Positions 27,731 through 36,622 are shown, numbered from the stretch's first letter. The stretch: DNA of 64,000 bases from Evansella sp. AB-P1 (GCF_029688925.1 NZ_JARUKY010000006.1:186001-250000), one strand, 5' to 3'. Program-made: numbers and translations. The notes: generated from the letters alone by a model not told the origin.

Positions 27731-27774
27731 AAAAGCAGCTAACCTTCATTTTATTGAACGTTAGCTGCTTTTTC
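27731..27774. terminator. Bidirectional terminator between queF and the 212-aa gene
   Basis: AAAAGCAGCTAAC pairs with GTTAGCTGCTTTTT around a 16-nt loop, with A- and T-runs on the two sides. Confidence 0.9.
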
Positions 27775-28389
27775 TTCTTTGTTCCCATCCACTTTTTCTT
27801 TTAAACCAAAGTGAATAAATTGTGCTCTCAACTCTTCTACCGTACCTTCACTTCTTACATACACGTATTGAGTTTTAAAGAAACGTTTATTTATCTCTAT
27901 CTTAACCTCATACCAATCCCTATTTAAATCAAACATCCCGTACATCTTATGCTGCATCGTAACAGGAGTAATCGAAAAGCCCTCTACTTCCTGCCAAAAA
28001 TAAATTTTTCGGTTTAAGCAAAATCCATCTTCGAAAATAAAAAATGTTGGGGTCGAAACGATGTTTAAATAAAGAAATGGGAAGTACATGAAAAATAAAC
28101 TATTATACCAATCTAAAAAATCTACAAAAATTACCGTAGCCAACCCTAAGCCCAAAAAGAAAAAACAAGTGATAGTTCCCATTCTTTTCTCAAACTTCCA
28201 ATCTTTTGATTGAAAACTTAGTTCTTCAGGTTTCCCTCTCGTTGTACGAAACATTTCATAATCCGACCCATTTGAGGGATACACGGATTTTCCAAAAAGA
28301 ATAATCACTTTTTTAAATCGAGTATAGTGAAATAAGACGATATAAAAAATAGCAATAACACCAAGGATAACAAATATTTTTCCTATCAT
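27751..28389 (-). CDS. Uncharacterised membrane protein
   Basis: 212 aa, family not recognised. One N-terminal transmembrane segment (VILGVIAIFYIVLFHY), a polar stretch, then two closely spaced hydrophobic segments (ITCFFFLGLGLATVIFVDFL and FFMYFPFLYLNIV). The soluble C-terminal half, with FFIFEDGFCLNRKIYFWQEV and repeated aromatic strands, resembles the PH-like domains found behind membrane anchors in small Bacillus proteins. Good ribosome site (AGGAGG) before ATG 28389. It follows the 92-aa membrane protein gene by 37 bp, so they may be co-transcribed. Confidence 0.65.
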   Translation of the reverse strand: MIGKIFVILGVIAIFYIVLFHYTRFKKVIILFGKSVYPSNGSDYEMFRTTRGKPEELSFQSKDWKFEKRMGTITCFFFLGLGLATVIFVDFLDWYNSLFFMYFPFLYLNIVSTPTFFIFEDGFCLNRKIYFWQEVEGFSITPVTMQHKMYGMFDLNRDWYEVKIEINKRFFKTQYVYVRSEGTVEELRAQFIHFGLKEKVDGNKEEKAANVQ

Positions 28390-28426
28390 TACAACCTCCT
28401 AATTTAAACTTAATTTCCTACACCAT

Positions 28427-28705
28427 TTACACACGGTATTGCTCGCTTTTTTGCTTCTGAGTCTCTTCATCATCTTTCAGAACTTCATATTCTGTATACT
28501 CCTCTGTTGAAAATGTTCTATGTGAACTAGGTTTCCCAAGTATCTGTGTATACTTCCGATGACGGATAAACTGAATTACCGCTGCTATCCCAATACAAAT
28601 AAGAGATAAGTAGATAAAAAATGTCCAATCAAAAAAGAACACTGGTGTGATAAGGGAAAGCCCTAGAATAGAAAAAATTAGTTGAATAGATCGTAAGTTC
28701 ATCAT
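28427..28705 (-). CDS. Small uncharacterised membrane protein
   Basis: 92 aa with two adjacent transmembrane helices (LIFSILGLSLITPVFFF and FFIYLSLICIGIAAVIQFI) and a charged cytoplasmic tail. AAAGGAGG precedes ATG 28705 and the alternative ATG 28702. Not recognised as a known family; its pairing with the downstream 212-aa membrane protein suggests a shared role. Low-complexity and short, but the ribosome site and frame are convincing. Confidence 0.6.
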   Translation of the reverse strand: MMNLRSIQLIFSILGLSLITPVFFFDWTFFIYLSLICIGIAAVIQFIRHRKYTQILGKPSSHRTFSTEEYTEYEVLKDDEETQKQKSEQYRV

Positions 28706-28861
28706 CGTCCTCCTTTAAAAAAAGCGCCACTTTTTTAATAATAAAAATAATTTCGCTTTAATAATTTTACCATATTTAACCTTTTTTAAATTTTTAAGAA
28801 TAGAAACTTATCCCTTAGAGAAGTTATTTTCAATCTCCACATTAAGATTCAACGAAAAAAA

Positions 28862-28915
28862 AGTAAAAATACCTCCTTCAGTAGATGAATTCCATTACTA
28901 AAGGAGGTATCTCTA
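28862..28915 (-). terminator. Terminator of yidC
   Basis: On the minus strand ATACCTCCTTTAGTAA pairs imperfectly with TTACTGAAGGAGGTAT-type arms (28874-28912 region), followed by TTTTTACTTTTTTTT. Confidence 0.85.
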
Positions 28916-28929
28916 TTAAATTTATAATA

Positions 28930-29763
28930 TTATTTTTCCACCGACGGAGCAATTACTGGTGCTGCGGATTTGTACATCCATTTTGACAATAGCGTTTGGA
29001 AAATAAGGAACAGTCCACCTACTGTCCAATATAACGGCAATGCAGCAGCCATTGAAAAGGAAAATACACCCATCATGATCGGCATAATCAAGCCCATTGC
29101 TTTCATTAATGTTTGCTGTTCCGGCTGAACCTCTACACCAATTTGTGTTGTTCTAAACTGGATGAAATAAACTAAGGTTGCTAGCACAGGTAAAATTCGA
29201 TCTGGTTCACCTAAGTTAAACCATAAAAAGGAGTGCTCTGCAATTTCAGGTGTCCGCATGATCGCCCAGTAAAAGCCAATCAATATGGGAAACTGTATAA
29301 GCATTGGTAAACAACCCATTGATTTAATTGGATTAAAATTATGCGATTGATACAACTGCATCATTTCCATTTGCATTTTTTTAGCAGTTTCTGGATCTTG
29401 ACGACCATTTTCTGGCTTCTTGTACTTTTCCTTTAATGCATCCATTTGTGGCTTCATTTCGGCCATTTTTTCTCTCATAAACTGTTGATTTTTATACTGC
29501 TTCATCATAAGTGGCATTAAGGCAAGTCGAATCATGAGAGTCATTAGAATGATTGAAATTCCATAATCTCCATTAAAATAAGTAGCTACTGCCTTAATTA
29601 AAAATGAAAATGGATAGACGACATAGTGATTAAAGAAGCCCGTTGTATTTTCATCAATTGGTTCATTTGTGGCTCCACAGCCAGTTAAAGTAATTAATAG
29701 TAAAACTGTGATAATTAAAAAGCTATACCTTTTAAAGAAGTTGAATACAGATGTTTTTCCCAT
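28930..29763 (-). CDS. yidC: Membrane protein insertase YidC (YqjG/YidC2 type, lipoprotein)
   Basis: 277 aa. A signal peptide ending LTGC makes it a lipoprotein, followed by a typical Bacillus YidC core with five hydrophobic segments. It includes YGISIILMTLMIRLALMPLMMKQY, which carries the conserved Arg of the hydrophilic groove, and PMLIQFPILIGFYWAIM. It inserts membrane proteins alone or with SecYEG. ATG 29763 follows AAGGAGG. The upstream, overlapping ORF looks like MifM, which in B. subtilis induces yidC2 when YidC activity is low; that marks this as the YidC2-type paralogue. Confidence 0.95.
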   Translation of the reverse strand: MGKTSVFNFFKRYSFLIITVLLLITLTGCGATNEPIDENTTGFFNHYVVYPFSFLIKAVATYFNGDYGISIILMTLMIRLALMPLMMKQYKNQQFMREKMAEMKPQMDALKEKYKKPENGRQDPETAKKMQMEMMQLYQSHNFNPIKSMGCLPMLIQFPILIGFYWAIMRTPEIAEHSFLWFNLGEPDRILPVLATLVYFIQFRTTQIGVEVQPEQQTLMKAMGLIMPIMMGVFSFSMAAALPLYWTVGGLFLIFQTLLSKWMYKSAAPVIAPSVEK

Positions 29764-30074
29764 TTTTGTCCTCCTTGGTTATAAAAGCTTTGATGATTAT
29801 ATGGGAAAAATGTATAGTCTGCATCATCTTCAGGTGCTTCTTTTCGTTTTATAATACGAGTAATAAAGGTTTGAACCTGACCAATCTCTTCTAATACTTC
29901 TGTTTGATCAAGCGTACTCCATGTTAATAAATCAAGATTACTATTTGTCAACTCACGATGACTGACAAAGGTTTCTTTCGCTAATCCATTCATAAGATGA
30001 AATGTTATGATGGAAAAACAAAAGCTAAATGACAATAATATTGGAACAATATCATTAGAAAATTCAAAGATCAC
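29715..30074 (-). CDS. MifM-like regulatory arrest peptide upstream of yidC
   Basis: 119 codons from GTG 30074 (AAGGAGGTG, 8-nt spacing), overlapping the start of yidC by 49 bp. One N-terminal membrane segment (IVPILLSFSFCFSIITFHL) is followed by a polar region, then TRIIKRKEAPEDDADY (residues 72-87). Length, topology, an acidic cluster near residue 82-86 and position all match B. subtilis MifM, whose translation stalls at a C-terminal acidic cluster until YidC inserts it. The TTTTTCCCAT sequence just after the cluster (29801-29810) is complementary to the yidC start region (29754-29763), a possible stall-released hairpin. Overall sequence identity to MifM could not be checked. Confidence 0.75.
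   Translation of the reverse strand: MIFEFSNDIVPILLSFSFCFSIITFHLMNGLAKETFVSHRELTNSNLDLLTWSTLDQTEVLEEIGQVQTFITRIIKRKEAPEDDADYTFFPYNHQSFYNQGGQKWEKHLYSTSLKGIAF
29754..29810 (-). promoter_or_regulatory. Hairpin sequestering the yidC ribosome binding site
   Basis: Perfect 10-bp arms, 29801-29810 and 29754-29763. The second includes the yidC ATG, and the 43-nt loop contains the AAGGAGG site (29770-29776). A ribosome paused on the acidic codons of the upstream ORF would cover the first arm and free the yidC start. Confidence 0.7.
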
Positions 30075-30173
30075 CTGTATTCACCTCCTTTTTTTAGAAA
30101 TGTAAATTCTCTTTTATAAAGCTACTCTATAATCGTTAAATACCAAACTTTAGAGTCATTCATCAATATGTGC

Positions 30174-30345
30174 GTGTTCAAAAAGGAGGATAAAAATAGC
30201 CGAGTCGGCTAAAGATGCAACGTCCTGTTGCAACGCCGACACTAGCCGTCCTGTGCGTCGAAAGATCAAGGCGGCGTAGCTTTGAGTACCATAGCGTATG
30301 CTTTTAATACGTGATGAATGGAAAAGCAAGCCAACGCAGAGATTC
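30174..30345 (+). other. Structured non-coding block of unknown nature
   Basis: Begins GTTCAAAAAGGAGGATAAAA. It holds two perfect short hairpins, TAGCCGA / TCGGCTA (30197-30211) and TGCAAC / GTTGCA around GTCCT (30216-30232), plus further GC-rich sequence unlike the surrounding AT-rich DNA. No ORF. It could be a small RNA or an intergenic repeat. The rest of 30075-30580 has no supported gene. Confidence 0.4.
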
Positions 30346-30580
30346 GACAGATATTTTTCCCAGACTGTTTGAACATCCTCTATATAAATACATGTTATCT
30401 TCTTTGTAATACACCTATCATCATTGATTTTATTTTAAAAGTCAAAGATAATTTCAACCCTAATTCTATATCCTTCCAATTTTTAAGCCATTTATACTTA
30501 TCTAAATCTCACAGCGGTAGTATTTTATATACTTAAAATCGAATTATGTCTATTTTGTAGCCATTTAATCACTATAGCAC

Positions 30581-31564
30581 CTAATGATCCGCTGGGAAAA
30601 CAACACCTATTTGACTTCTTATTTCCTCCATTACTCGTATCGTCACACGTGTGTTTTCTAAGCTATTTATGTGAGATTCCTTCCTTCCACCTTTAATGGT
30701 TTGAATAAATTCCTCTGCCTCATAAAACATGGATTGAGGACGCTGCTCTACAGTTAATATCTCCTCACTACCATCTATATAGATTATTTTCACTTCTTCA
30801 GGTGTATGGATTTTATCAATTAGCATGCTTCCACGTTCTCCTTGTATTTCTGAAGGTAGATAGGAATTAGTAATCTTTGAGTAATTTACAACAGCATCCA
30901 TCTCATTGTATTTCAGAAGAACACTACCTTGTCCATCCACTCCAGAGTCAAGCTTCAGTCCAGCTGCCTTCACCTCTCTAGGTTCACCAAATAGAGCAAC
31001 TAATGGATATATGCAGTAAATCCCAATATCCATGATAGCTCCGTTAGAAAAAGCAGGATTAAAGGCATTTAATAAGCGATCTTCTTTATACGCATCATAA
31101 CGTGAGGAATATTGACAATAGCTAGCGATGTACTTTCTCACCTTCCCCAGTTTATGTATATTTTCCTTAATGACCTTAAAATTAGGAAGCAATGTGGTTT
31201 TTAACGCTTCCATCAAAACGACATCATGATTTTTTGCCACATGAATCATTTTCTCTACTTCTTTCCCATTTGAAGCTATTGGCTTTTCACATAGGACGTG
31301 CTTTCTGTTTTCCATACAAAGAATGGCTTGCTCCGCATGAAGAGAATTTGGACTAGCAATATAAACAGCATCAACAACATCACCATGAACCATACTCTCA
31401 ATAGAAGTAAAAATATTATTAACTCCATACTTATTTCCAAAGGTCTGACCCTTTTCTTTTGTCCTTGAGTAAATAGCTGTTAATTTAAATTCGTCCATCA
31501 TCCTTGCTGCTTCAATAAAACTTTCCGTAATCCAATTTGTTCCGATAATTCCGAAACGAACCAA
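30581..31564 (-). CDS. Gfo/Idh/MocA family oxidoreductase
   Basis: 327 aa NAD(P)-dependent oxidoreductase. Rossmann motif FGIIGTNWITESFIEAA at the N-terminus and the family hallmark HVLCEKPIASN (about residue 90) with the catalytic Lys-Pro. The C-terminal alpha/beta domain carries the substrate site (NGAIMDIGIYCIYPLVALFG). TTG 31564 is the start behind GGTGGTGG. Acts on a sugar, inositol or related polyol; substrate not determinable. Stands alone. Confidence 0.9.
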   Translation of the reverse strand: MVRFGIIGTNWITESFIEAARMMDEFKLTAIYSRTKEKGQTFGNKYGVNNIFTSIESMVHGDVVDAVYIASPNSLHAEQAILCMENRKHVLCEKPIASNGKEVEKMIHVAKNHDVVLMEALKTTLLPNFKVIKENIHKLGKVRKYIASYCQYSSRYDAYKEDRLLNAFNPAFSNGAIMDIGIYCIYPLVALFGEPREVKAAGLKLDSGVDGQGSVLLKYNEMDAVVNYSKITNSYLPSEIQGERGSMLIDKIHTPEEVKIIYIDGSEEILTVEQRPQSMFYEAEEFIQTIKGGRKESHINSLENTRVTIRVMEEIRSQIGVVFPADH

Positions 31565-31775
31565 CTTTGTCCACCACCTCTTTATAAAATGTATATACAG
31601 GTAAAGCTACTATGAGTATTGCCAAAACAATTCTTTTATAAAAAAAGGGATCATACAAAAAACGTTGTACACTCACTACTACTAATCTAAAAAAAAGATT
31701 CGAGAAATTTTATCCCGAACCTTCAATCATTTTCTATTAAACTAAACCTCTACCCTGAAAATATATTTGGCCAGA

Positions 31776-31812
31776 AGGCAACACTAAGCTAAGGGTGCCT
31801 TTTATCTTTTTT
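31776..31812. terminator. Terminator-like hairpin
   Basis: AAGGCAACACT and GGGTGCCTT can pair, followed by TTATCTTTTTT. A short fragment of the CATGGTGCAAAT element (CTACCCTGAAAATATA) lies just upstream at 31750-31765. No gene in 31565-31859. Confidence 0.55.
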
Positions 31813-31859
31813 AAAAAAGTTCCCTGGGTCTTTGAATCTATACTTTTGATAGTAAAAAT

Positions 31860-33082
31860 TTAAGCAGTTTGTGAAGGAAGTGTTACTTCGTATCCTAACT
31901 TTGTTAAATGATTAATAGCTCTTCTCTTTTTTGCTTCTAATGCTTTTTGATCATAGTGTTCGGAACCGAGTTCTTTGTACATCTCTTTACGAGATAATAA
32001 GTAATATGCAATTACCAGGATTTGATGAGCAATGGCTACTTTTGCTTTATTGGAACCTCGTCTTCTTTTTAACCGATGGTACTTCGCCGATAAATAACAG
32101 TCTTTTTTACGAATGACACTTGTTGCTGATTCAATAAGGGCGCTTCTTAGATATTTATTTCCGTTTCTAGTACGGGCAGTTTTTTTTTACCTGCACTCTC
32201 ATTTTGACCTGGAGCCATTCCGGCCCATGCGGCTAAATGAGCCGCGGTTGGGAACCGGCTCATATCAACACCAATTTCTGCGATGATTTGTTGTGCTGTT
32301 TGAATACCAACACCGGGTATGGAATCTAAACGTTCAATTTGCTCTTGGTCTTCTTTTAATCGATTTTTTACTTCTTGATCCAACTTTTCAATCTGTTTTT
32401 CTAGATATTCGATATGATCAAGCTGACCACTAAGCAGAAACTTTTGGTGAGGACCAATTAATCCCTTTAATGAACGTTGGAGAAGTTCGATCTTTTTACG
32501 AAGTTTTTTCTTTGCCAGTTGCGCTAAAACTTCAGGATTGGATTCACCATTAATTATCTGACGAAGCATAAGTCGACCAGAAACACCTAAAATATCAGTG
32601 GCTACGGAGCTGAGTTTAATGTTTGCTCCTTCTAAGACCTTTTGAATACGATTAGCTTCTCGAGCACGTTCATCTATTAAGCTTCTACGGTAACGAACAA
32701 GCTCACGTAATTCTCGCTGTTCACGGCTTGGAATGTAACTTGGATTTAATAAGCCATGTTTTAAAAGTTCTGCAATCCATTCAGCGTCTTTCACATCGGT
32801 TTTGCGTCCTGGTACCTGTTTAATGTGTTGTGCATTTACTACGTACGTCTCAATAGAAGGTTCCAATTCTAAGAGATTATAAATCGGTTTCCAAAGAACA
32901 CCTGTACTCTCCATTGCTACGTGAGTACACTTGTTTGACTGAATCCAATCGATTAGTAAGAGAAGGTCATCTGTCATTGTTCCAAAGGTAAGAGTTTCTT
33001 TCTTCTTAGGAGTTAGGATACAAGCTGTAATTGATTTCTTGTGGACATCCATTCCACATACGAATTCACTAACAATCTGCAT
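31860..33082 (-). pseudogene. IS110 family transposase, interrupted by a frameshift in an A9 run
   Basis: The frame from ATG 33082 encodes the DEDD RuvC-like domain (CGMDVHKKSITACI, HVAMESTGVLWKPI, GRKTDVKDAEWIAELL) and most of the Transposase_20 domain with the putative catalytic serine in NESAG. It then runs out at 32147 because a run of nine A (minus strand; 32180-32188) puts it out of frame. A -1 shift there restores TARTRNGNKYLRSALIESAT and about 90 more residues to a stop at 31860-31862, a normal IS110 length of about 400 aa. Either a decaying copy or slippage-dependent expression. IS110 enzymes act with a bridge RNA. Confidence 0.85.
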
Positions 33083-33099
33083 AAAATCACCTGCTTAAT

Positions 33100-33262
33100 A
33101 GTATGGTGACAATGATTATTAATCGGTAGCTTTTTGTGTAATCTACCCTACGTGCTTCTCAAAAGAGAGCGACAAAATATGGTACACTTGCTTACCGCGG
33201 TCAGTCTACCCAACGAGTTTAAAACATCAAGACATCCCGACCTCCGCTAATAATCATTGACA
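33100..33262 (-). ncRNA. Candidate IS110 bridge RNA region
   Basis: Non-coding DNA 5' of the transposase, where IS110-group elements encode their bridge RNA. Inverted arms CAATGATTATTA..CGG at 33110-33126 and 33244-33259 enclose about 118 nt. Position and size fit the family; the internal loops that specify target and donor were not resolved by eye. Confidence 0.45.
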
Positions 33263-33285
33263 TTAACTTTATGGGCGAGATTACA

Positions 33286-33343
33286 CATTTTCATGCGCCA
33301 TGGTGCAAATCTTCACTTGCATCGGTGGTCTACCCTGAAAATA
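33286..33343 (+). repeat. CATGGTGCAAAT-type intergenic element (forward copy)
   Basis: Full forward copy with CATTTTCATGCGCCATGG, TGCAAATCTTCACTTGCATC and GGTGGTCTACCCTGAAAATA. It forms the left border of the tandem array that follows. Confidence 0.8.
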
Positions 33344-33364
33344 GGAAAGTTCTCACAAAGAGTG

Positions 33365-33800
33365 AGAAAGTGAAATGCGGGACGAAGGAAGGAAGACTCC
33401 ATTGTTCCCGCAAATGATGGAAAATCAGATATGCGGGACGAAAGAAGACTCCATTGTTCCGTAAATGGTGAGAAATCAGATATGCGGGACGAAGGAAGAC
33501 TCCATTGTTCCGCATATGGTGGAAAATCAGATATGCGGGACGAAGGAAGACTCCATTGTTCCGTAAATGGTGAGAAATCAGATATGCGGGACGAAAGAAG
33601 ACTCTATTGTTCCCGCAAATGGTGGAAAATCAGATATGCGGGACGAAGGAAGACTCTATTGTTCCCGCAAATGGTGGAAAATCAGATATGCGGGACGAAG
33701 GAAAACTCCATTGTTCCCGCAAATGTGGAAAATCAGATATGCGGGACAAAGGAAGACTCCATTGTTCCGTAAATGGTGAGAAATCAGATATGCGGGAAGG
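33365..33800. repeat. 51-52 bp palindromic tandem repeat array, about 9 units
   Basis: GCGGGA anchors at 33377, 33433, 33484, 33535, 33586, 33638, 33690, 33741 and 33792, mostly 51-52 bp apart. Each unit has ATGCGGGACGAAGGAAGACT, CCATTGTTCC and CGCAAATGGTGGAAAATCAG or a close variant, with GCGGGA / TTCCCGC arms. Short frames across it repeat the same peptide and are not genes. Confidence 0.92.
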
Positions 33801-33819
33801 TAGTATACCTAAGTTAGAA

Positions 33820-34101
33820 TAATTTTCATCCCCCATGGTACAAATTCCACTTGCATGGGTGGTCTACCCTGAAAATAAGAAGCGTTCTAGAAGCCCGCAA
33901 ATCAGTGAAAAACACAAATGCGGGATGATTGAAGCCGTCTTTGTTCCCGCAAATGGTGGAAAATCAGATATGCGGGACGAAGGAAGACTCCATTGTTCCG
34001 TAAATGGTGAGAAATTCAGAAATGCAGGAAGGTAGTATCCTTATGAAAGAACATTTTCATCCCCCATGGTGCATGCCTTCACTTGCATGAGAAGTCTATC
34101 C
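33820..34101 (+). repeat. Two CATGGTGCAAAT elements flanking two further 52-bp units
   Basis: Forward elements at 33820-33878 and 34051-34101. Between them is GCGTTCTAGAAGCCCGCAAA (reverse CTAGAACG-type unit) joined to two GCGGGA-type units (33890-34030), so the two array subtypes meet here. The second element extends into the end of the following minus-strand gene, supplying its stop codon. Confidence 0.8.
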
Positions 34102-35055
34102 AATTACAGGGTCCCTTTTTAAAAAGGCTGTCATACAATGAGCAGCTCCCCATCCGTTCATTACCTCGTCTAAATTTACGTTTATCACTTCTACATCATG
34201 GCTTTCTAATAGCGCCTTCGTTTCTGGGTTTCCTGAAGGCATAACCACTTTCCCTGGCTCAAGGGCTACGAAATTCATACTCATACCTTGTTTTAGTTCA
34301 TCTATGTTTGTCAGTTCAATAAGCTCTATTCCTAAGTCTAGTAATTCCTTCGCACAGTCATACGTCACATGCCACGGGAAGATAAGAAGTTTATTTTTAT
34401 CAACCATATTCATATAACCATCTAAATGGATTGAACCGTAAGGAATGCCTGTACGAATAATATTTTTCACACCTATATTCCTTAGCTCCGTTTCAACTTG
34501 CTGTGCACCTGATTCATTTGTTCGACTACCCGTTCCAATAATCACCGTATCACGATTTACCCACATGGCACTGGCCCCTTCAAAATAGCCGTCACCATTA
34601 ATTGTTTTAATAATTGGTACACCGAGTGATGCTAACGTTTTTGCAACAGCTCTTTCCTCACCTCGACGAGCTGGAATGGCTGGACGACACACAATGGCTC
34701 CTTCTGGTGTCATGAACATCAAATCTCTCATAAACATAGCATTTGGTCTGTCTGTTCGTTGACCATCAACATAATGGACATCTACTCCATGGTCTCGGTA
34801 AATATTTGCCAACTCATCCTGCTGCTGACGGGCTCGTACAGGGTTTATTGCACTTCTAAAACGATATTCAGCAAAGTTTAATTCTGTAATTCCTTCTATC
34901 TCCACACCTGGTCGATGCATGAGTACAGCACGAAGTTTTCCAATTTCTGAATCACAATACCAATCTCCCCATAAATCTTTCATTTCGTCTGAAAATGAAT
35001 TTTCTTTAGGAAACCATCGTTCCCCTTGAACCTTTATCTTTGATTTTTCTACCAT
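34096..35055 (-). CDS. Amidinotransferase/dimethylarginine dimethylaminohydrolase-like protein
   Basis: 319 aa, pentein (five-bladed alpha/beta propeller) fold of guanidine-modifying enzymes. Candidate catalytic residues: the acidic pair region NAMFMRDLMFMTPEGAIV (about residue 104), His in SIHLDGYMNMV (about 220), and the nucleophilic Cys in GWGAAHCMTAFL near the C-terminus. It may hydrolyse arginine, methylarginine or another guanidino compound, with arginine deiminase an alternative. ATG 35055 follows AAAGGGGAC. Its last codons and stop lie inside an intergenic repeat element. Confidence 0.82.
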   Translation of the reverse strand: MVEKSKIKVQGERWFPKENSFSDEMKDLWGDWYCDSEIGKLRAVLMHRPGVEIEGITELNFAEYRFRSAINPVRARQQQDELANIYRDHGVDVHYVDGQRTDRPNAMFMRDLMFMTPEGAIVCRPAIPARRGEERAVAKTLASLGVPIIKTINGDGYFEGASAMWVNRDTVIIGTGSRTNESGAQQVETELRNIGVKNIIRTGIPYGSIHLDGYMNMVDKNKLLIFPWHVTYDCAKELLDLGIELIELTNIDELKQGMSMNFVALEPGKVVMPSGNPETKALLESHDVEVINVNLDEVMNGWGAAHCMTAFLKRDPVIG

Positions 35056-35296
35056 ATAAAACAGTCCCCTTTACTTTTTATGATAGTTTTCATATTAACT
35101 TCGCCACGATAAAATTTGTTCTTCGTTTTTCAAATAAACGCTTTTCAAGAAGTGAATTTTTAACTATTCTATCATACTAATCTTCTCATACGTTTCCCAA
35201 CCAATTCACATCTTACTGTGAGGTGAATCACAGAATCAACTATGTAACCTTGCTATAATTACAGATTAGTTAAGAATAGTGAAGGTTGTGGAATAA

Positions 35297-36622
35297 TTGG
35301 AGCAAACATACTTACCATCAAGGTTTAACGTCCTTACTCATACACACTCAAAGGAATTAATTATTTATAATAGCTATTCAGGAGCAATCGCCTCTTTTTC
35401 CCCTTCAGAAAAAGACGAAGTTCTTCGATTAATGAAAAAAGAAGGAACTACCGGACCGTTATCAATGATAGGAGCATCTCTTGAGAAGGAAGGATTTCTC
35501 GTAAATAGCCACATTGATGAAAAACAACGAGCACAGTTTCTACATCAATCTCTACATCGAACCGATACCATGCATTTAGTCCTCTTACCAACAGAGGCTT
35601 GTAATTTCCGTTGTACATATTGCTATGAAACCTTTCCAAGGGGAAATATGCAAAAGGACGTTCGAACTGGTCTAAAAAAATATATCGATAATAAAGGAAA
35701 TCAGCTAAACCATTTAATGGTCAGTTGGTTTGGTGGTGAGCCTTTATTGGCTTTAGATGAAATATCAGAATTATCAGAGGCATTTCTTCAAACGGCAAGA
35801 TTACACAACATTCAATATAAGGCTGAAATGTCCACCAATGGATACTATTTAACAGAAGAGACATGCAGAAAACTTTTACAGCTAGAAGTAAGACAATTCA
35901 TGGTCACGATTGACGGACCTGAGAAGGTTCATGATGAACGGAGATTCCTTGTTAACGGGGAGGGAACCTTCTCCACGATTATCAATAACCTGAAGGAAAT
36001 AAGAAAGATAGATGACCAGTTTGACGTATATCTACGTATTAATTTTGATGAAAGCAATTTAAGTGAAATTTCAGAAACAATCTCCTACCTTAGTAAGCTT
36101 TTTGATGGTGATAATAGGTTCCAAGTTCTTTGTCGACCAGTTGCTCGTTGGGGTGGAGATAACGATGATTCTCTCCCAATCTGTGATCCACAAGTAGCAA
36201 ATAAGAAAATTTGGGAGTTTACAGAGCAAAGCATTGACGAAGGATTGAAGCTAGTTTCGCAAATTGAAAGCTCTTTAATGCCTACAGGATCAGTATGCTA
36301 TGCAGCAAAACCTCATTCCATTGTTGTTGGGGCAGACGGGCAGCTCTATAAATGCACCTTAGCCTTCCATAAATCTATCAATCAAATAGGTAAGTTATTT
36401 CCTGATGGTTCTGTTGAGCTTGATTACGACAAAATTGCCAAGTGGACTTTATCAGGGGAAGAAACGGATGAACATTGTCAGGATTGTTTTTTCCGACCAG
36501 CTTGTCAGGGGAATCATTGTCCCTTATACCGAATGGAAACAGGAAACAGACCTTGTTCTTTAGAAAAACAACGAATTAAAAAGGTATTACAGTTAATTTG
36601 GAAAAATTATACGAACGTGTAA
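35297..36622 (+). CDS. Radical SAM/SPASM protein, peptide maturase-like
   Basis: 441 aa. An N-terminal domain of about 90 residues (YNSYSGAIASF and EKEGFLVN) is of the kind found in radical SAM peptide maturases. The radical SAM core has the CxxxCxxC cluster C102-C106-C109 in ACNFRCTYC, plus SWFGGEPLLA and MSTNGYYL. A C-terminal SPASM domain has Cys334, 353, 394, 397, 403, 408 and 420, enough for auxiliary Fe-S clusters. TTG start at 35297. SPASM enzymes modify ribosomal peptides or protein residues; a 28-codon ORF lies 19 bp downstream. No transporter or protease is adjacent. Confidence 0.9.
   Translation: MEQTYLPSRFNVLTHTHSKELIIYNSYSGAIASFSPSEKDEVLRLMKKEGTTGPLSMIGASLEKEGFLVNSHIDEKQRAQFLHQSLHRTDTMHLVLLPTEACNFRCTYCYETFPRGNMQKDVRTGLKKYIDNKGNQLNHLMVSWFGGEPLLALDEISELSEAFLQTARLHNIQYKAEMSTNGYYLTEETCRKLLQLEVRQFMVTIDGPEKVHDERRFLVNGEGTFSTIINNLKEIRKIDDQFDVYLRINFDESNLSEISETISYLSKLFDGDNRFQVLCRPVARWGGDNDDSLPICDPQVANKKIWEFTEQSIDEGLKLVSQIESSLMPTGSVCYAAKPHSIVVGADGQLYKCTLAFHKSINQIGKLFPDGSVELDYDKIAKWTLSGEETDEHCQDCFFRPACQGNHCPLYRMETGNRPCSLEKQRIKKVLQLIWKNYTNV

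Larger units (their letters stand above)
31800..33275 (-). mobile_element. IS110 family insertion sequence
   Basis: Transposase plus the upstream non-coding segment. IS110 elements lack clear terminal inverted repeats and target duplications, so the edges are estimates: the right one between 31765 and 31860, the left one just before the CATGGTGCAAAT element at 33286. Confidence 0.6.

Noticed and set aside
33365-33800. CRISPR array
   Set aside because: The whole 51-52 bp unit is conserved including the would-be spacers, and there are no cas genes; it is a tandem repeat.
33431-34035. Several overlapping 66-113 codon ORFs in the 33 kb array
   Set aside because: They are repeat translations lacking ribosome sites, in multiple frames of both strands.
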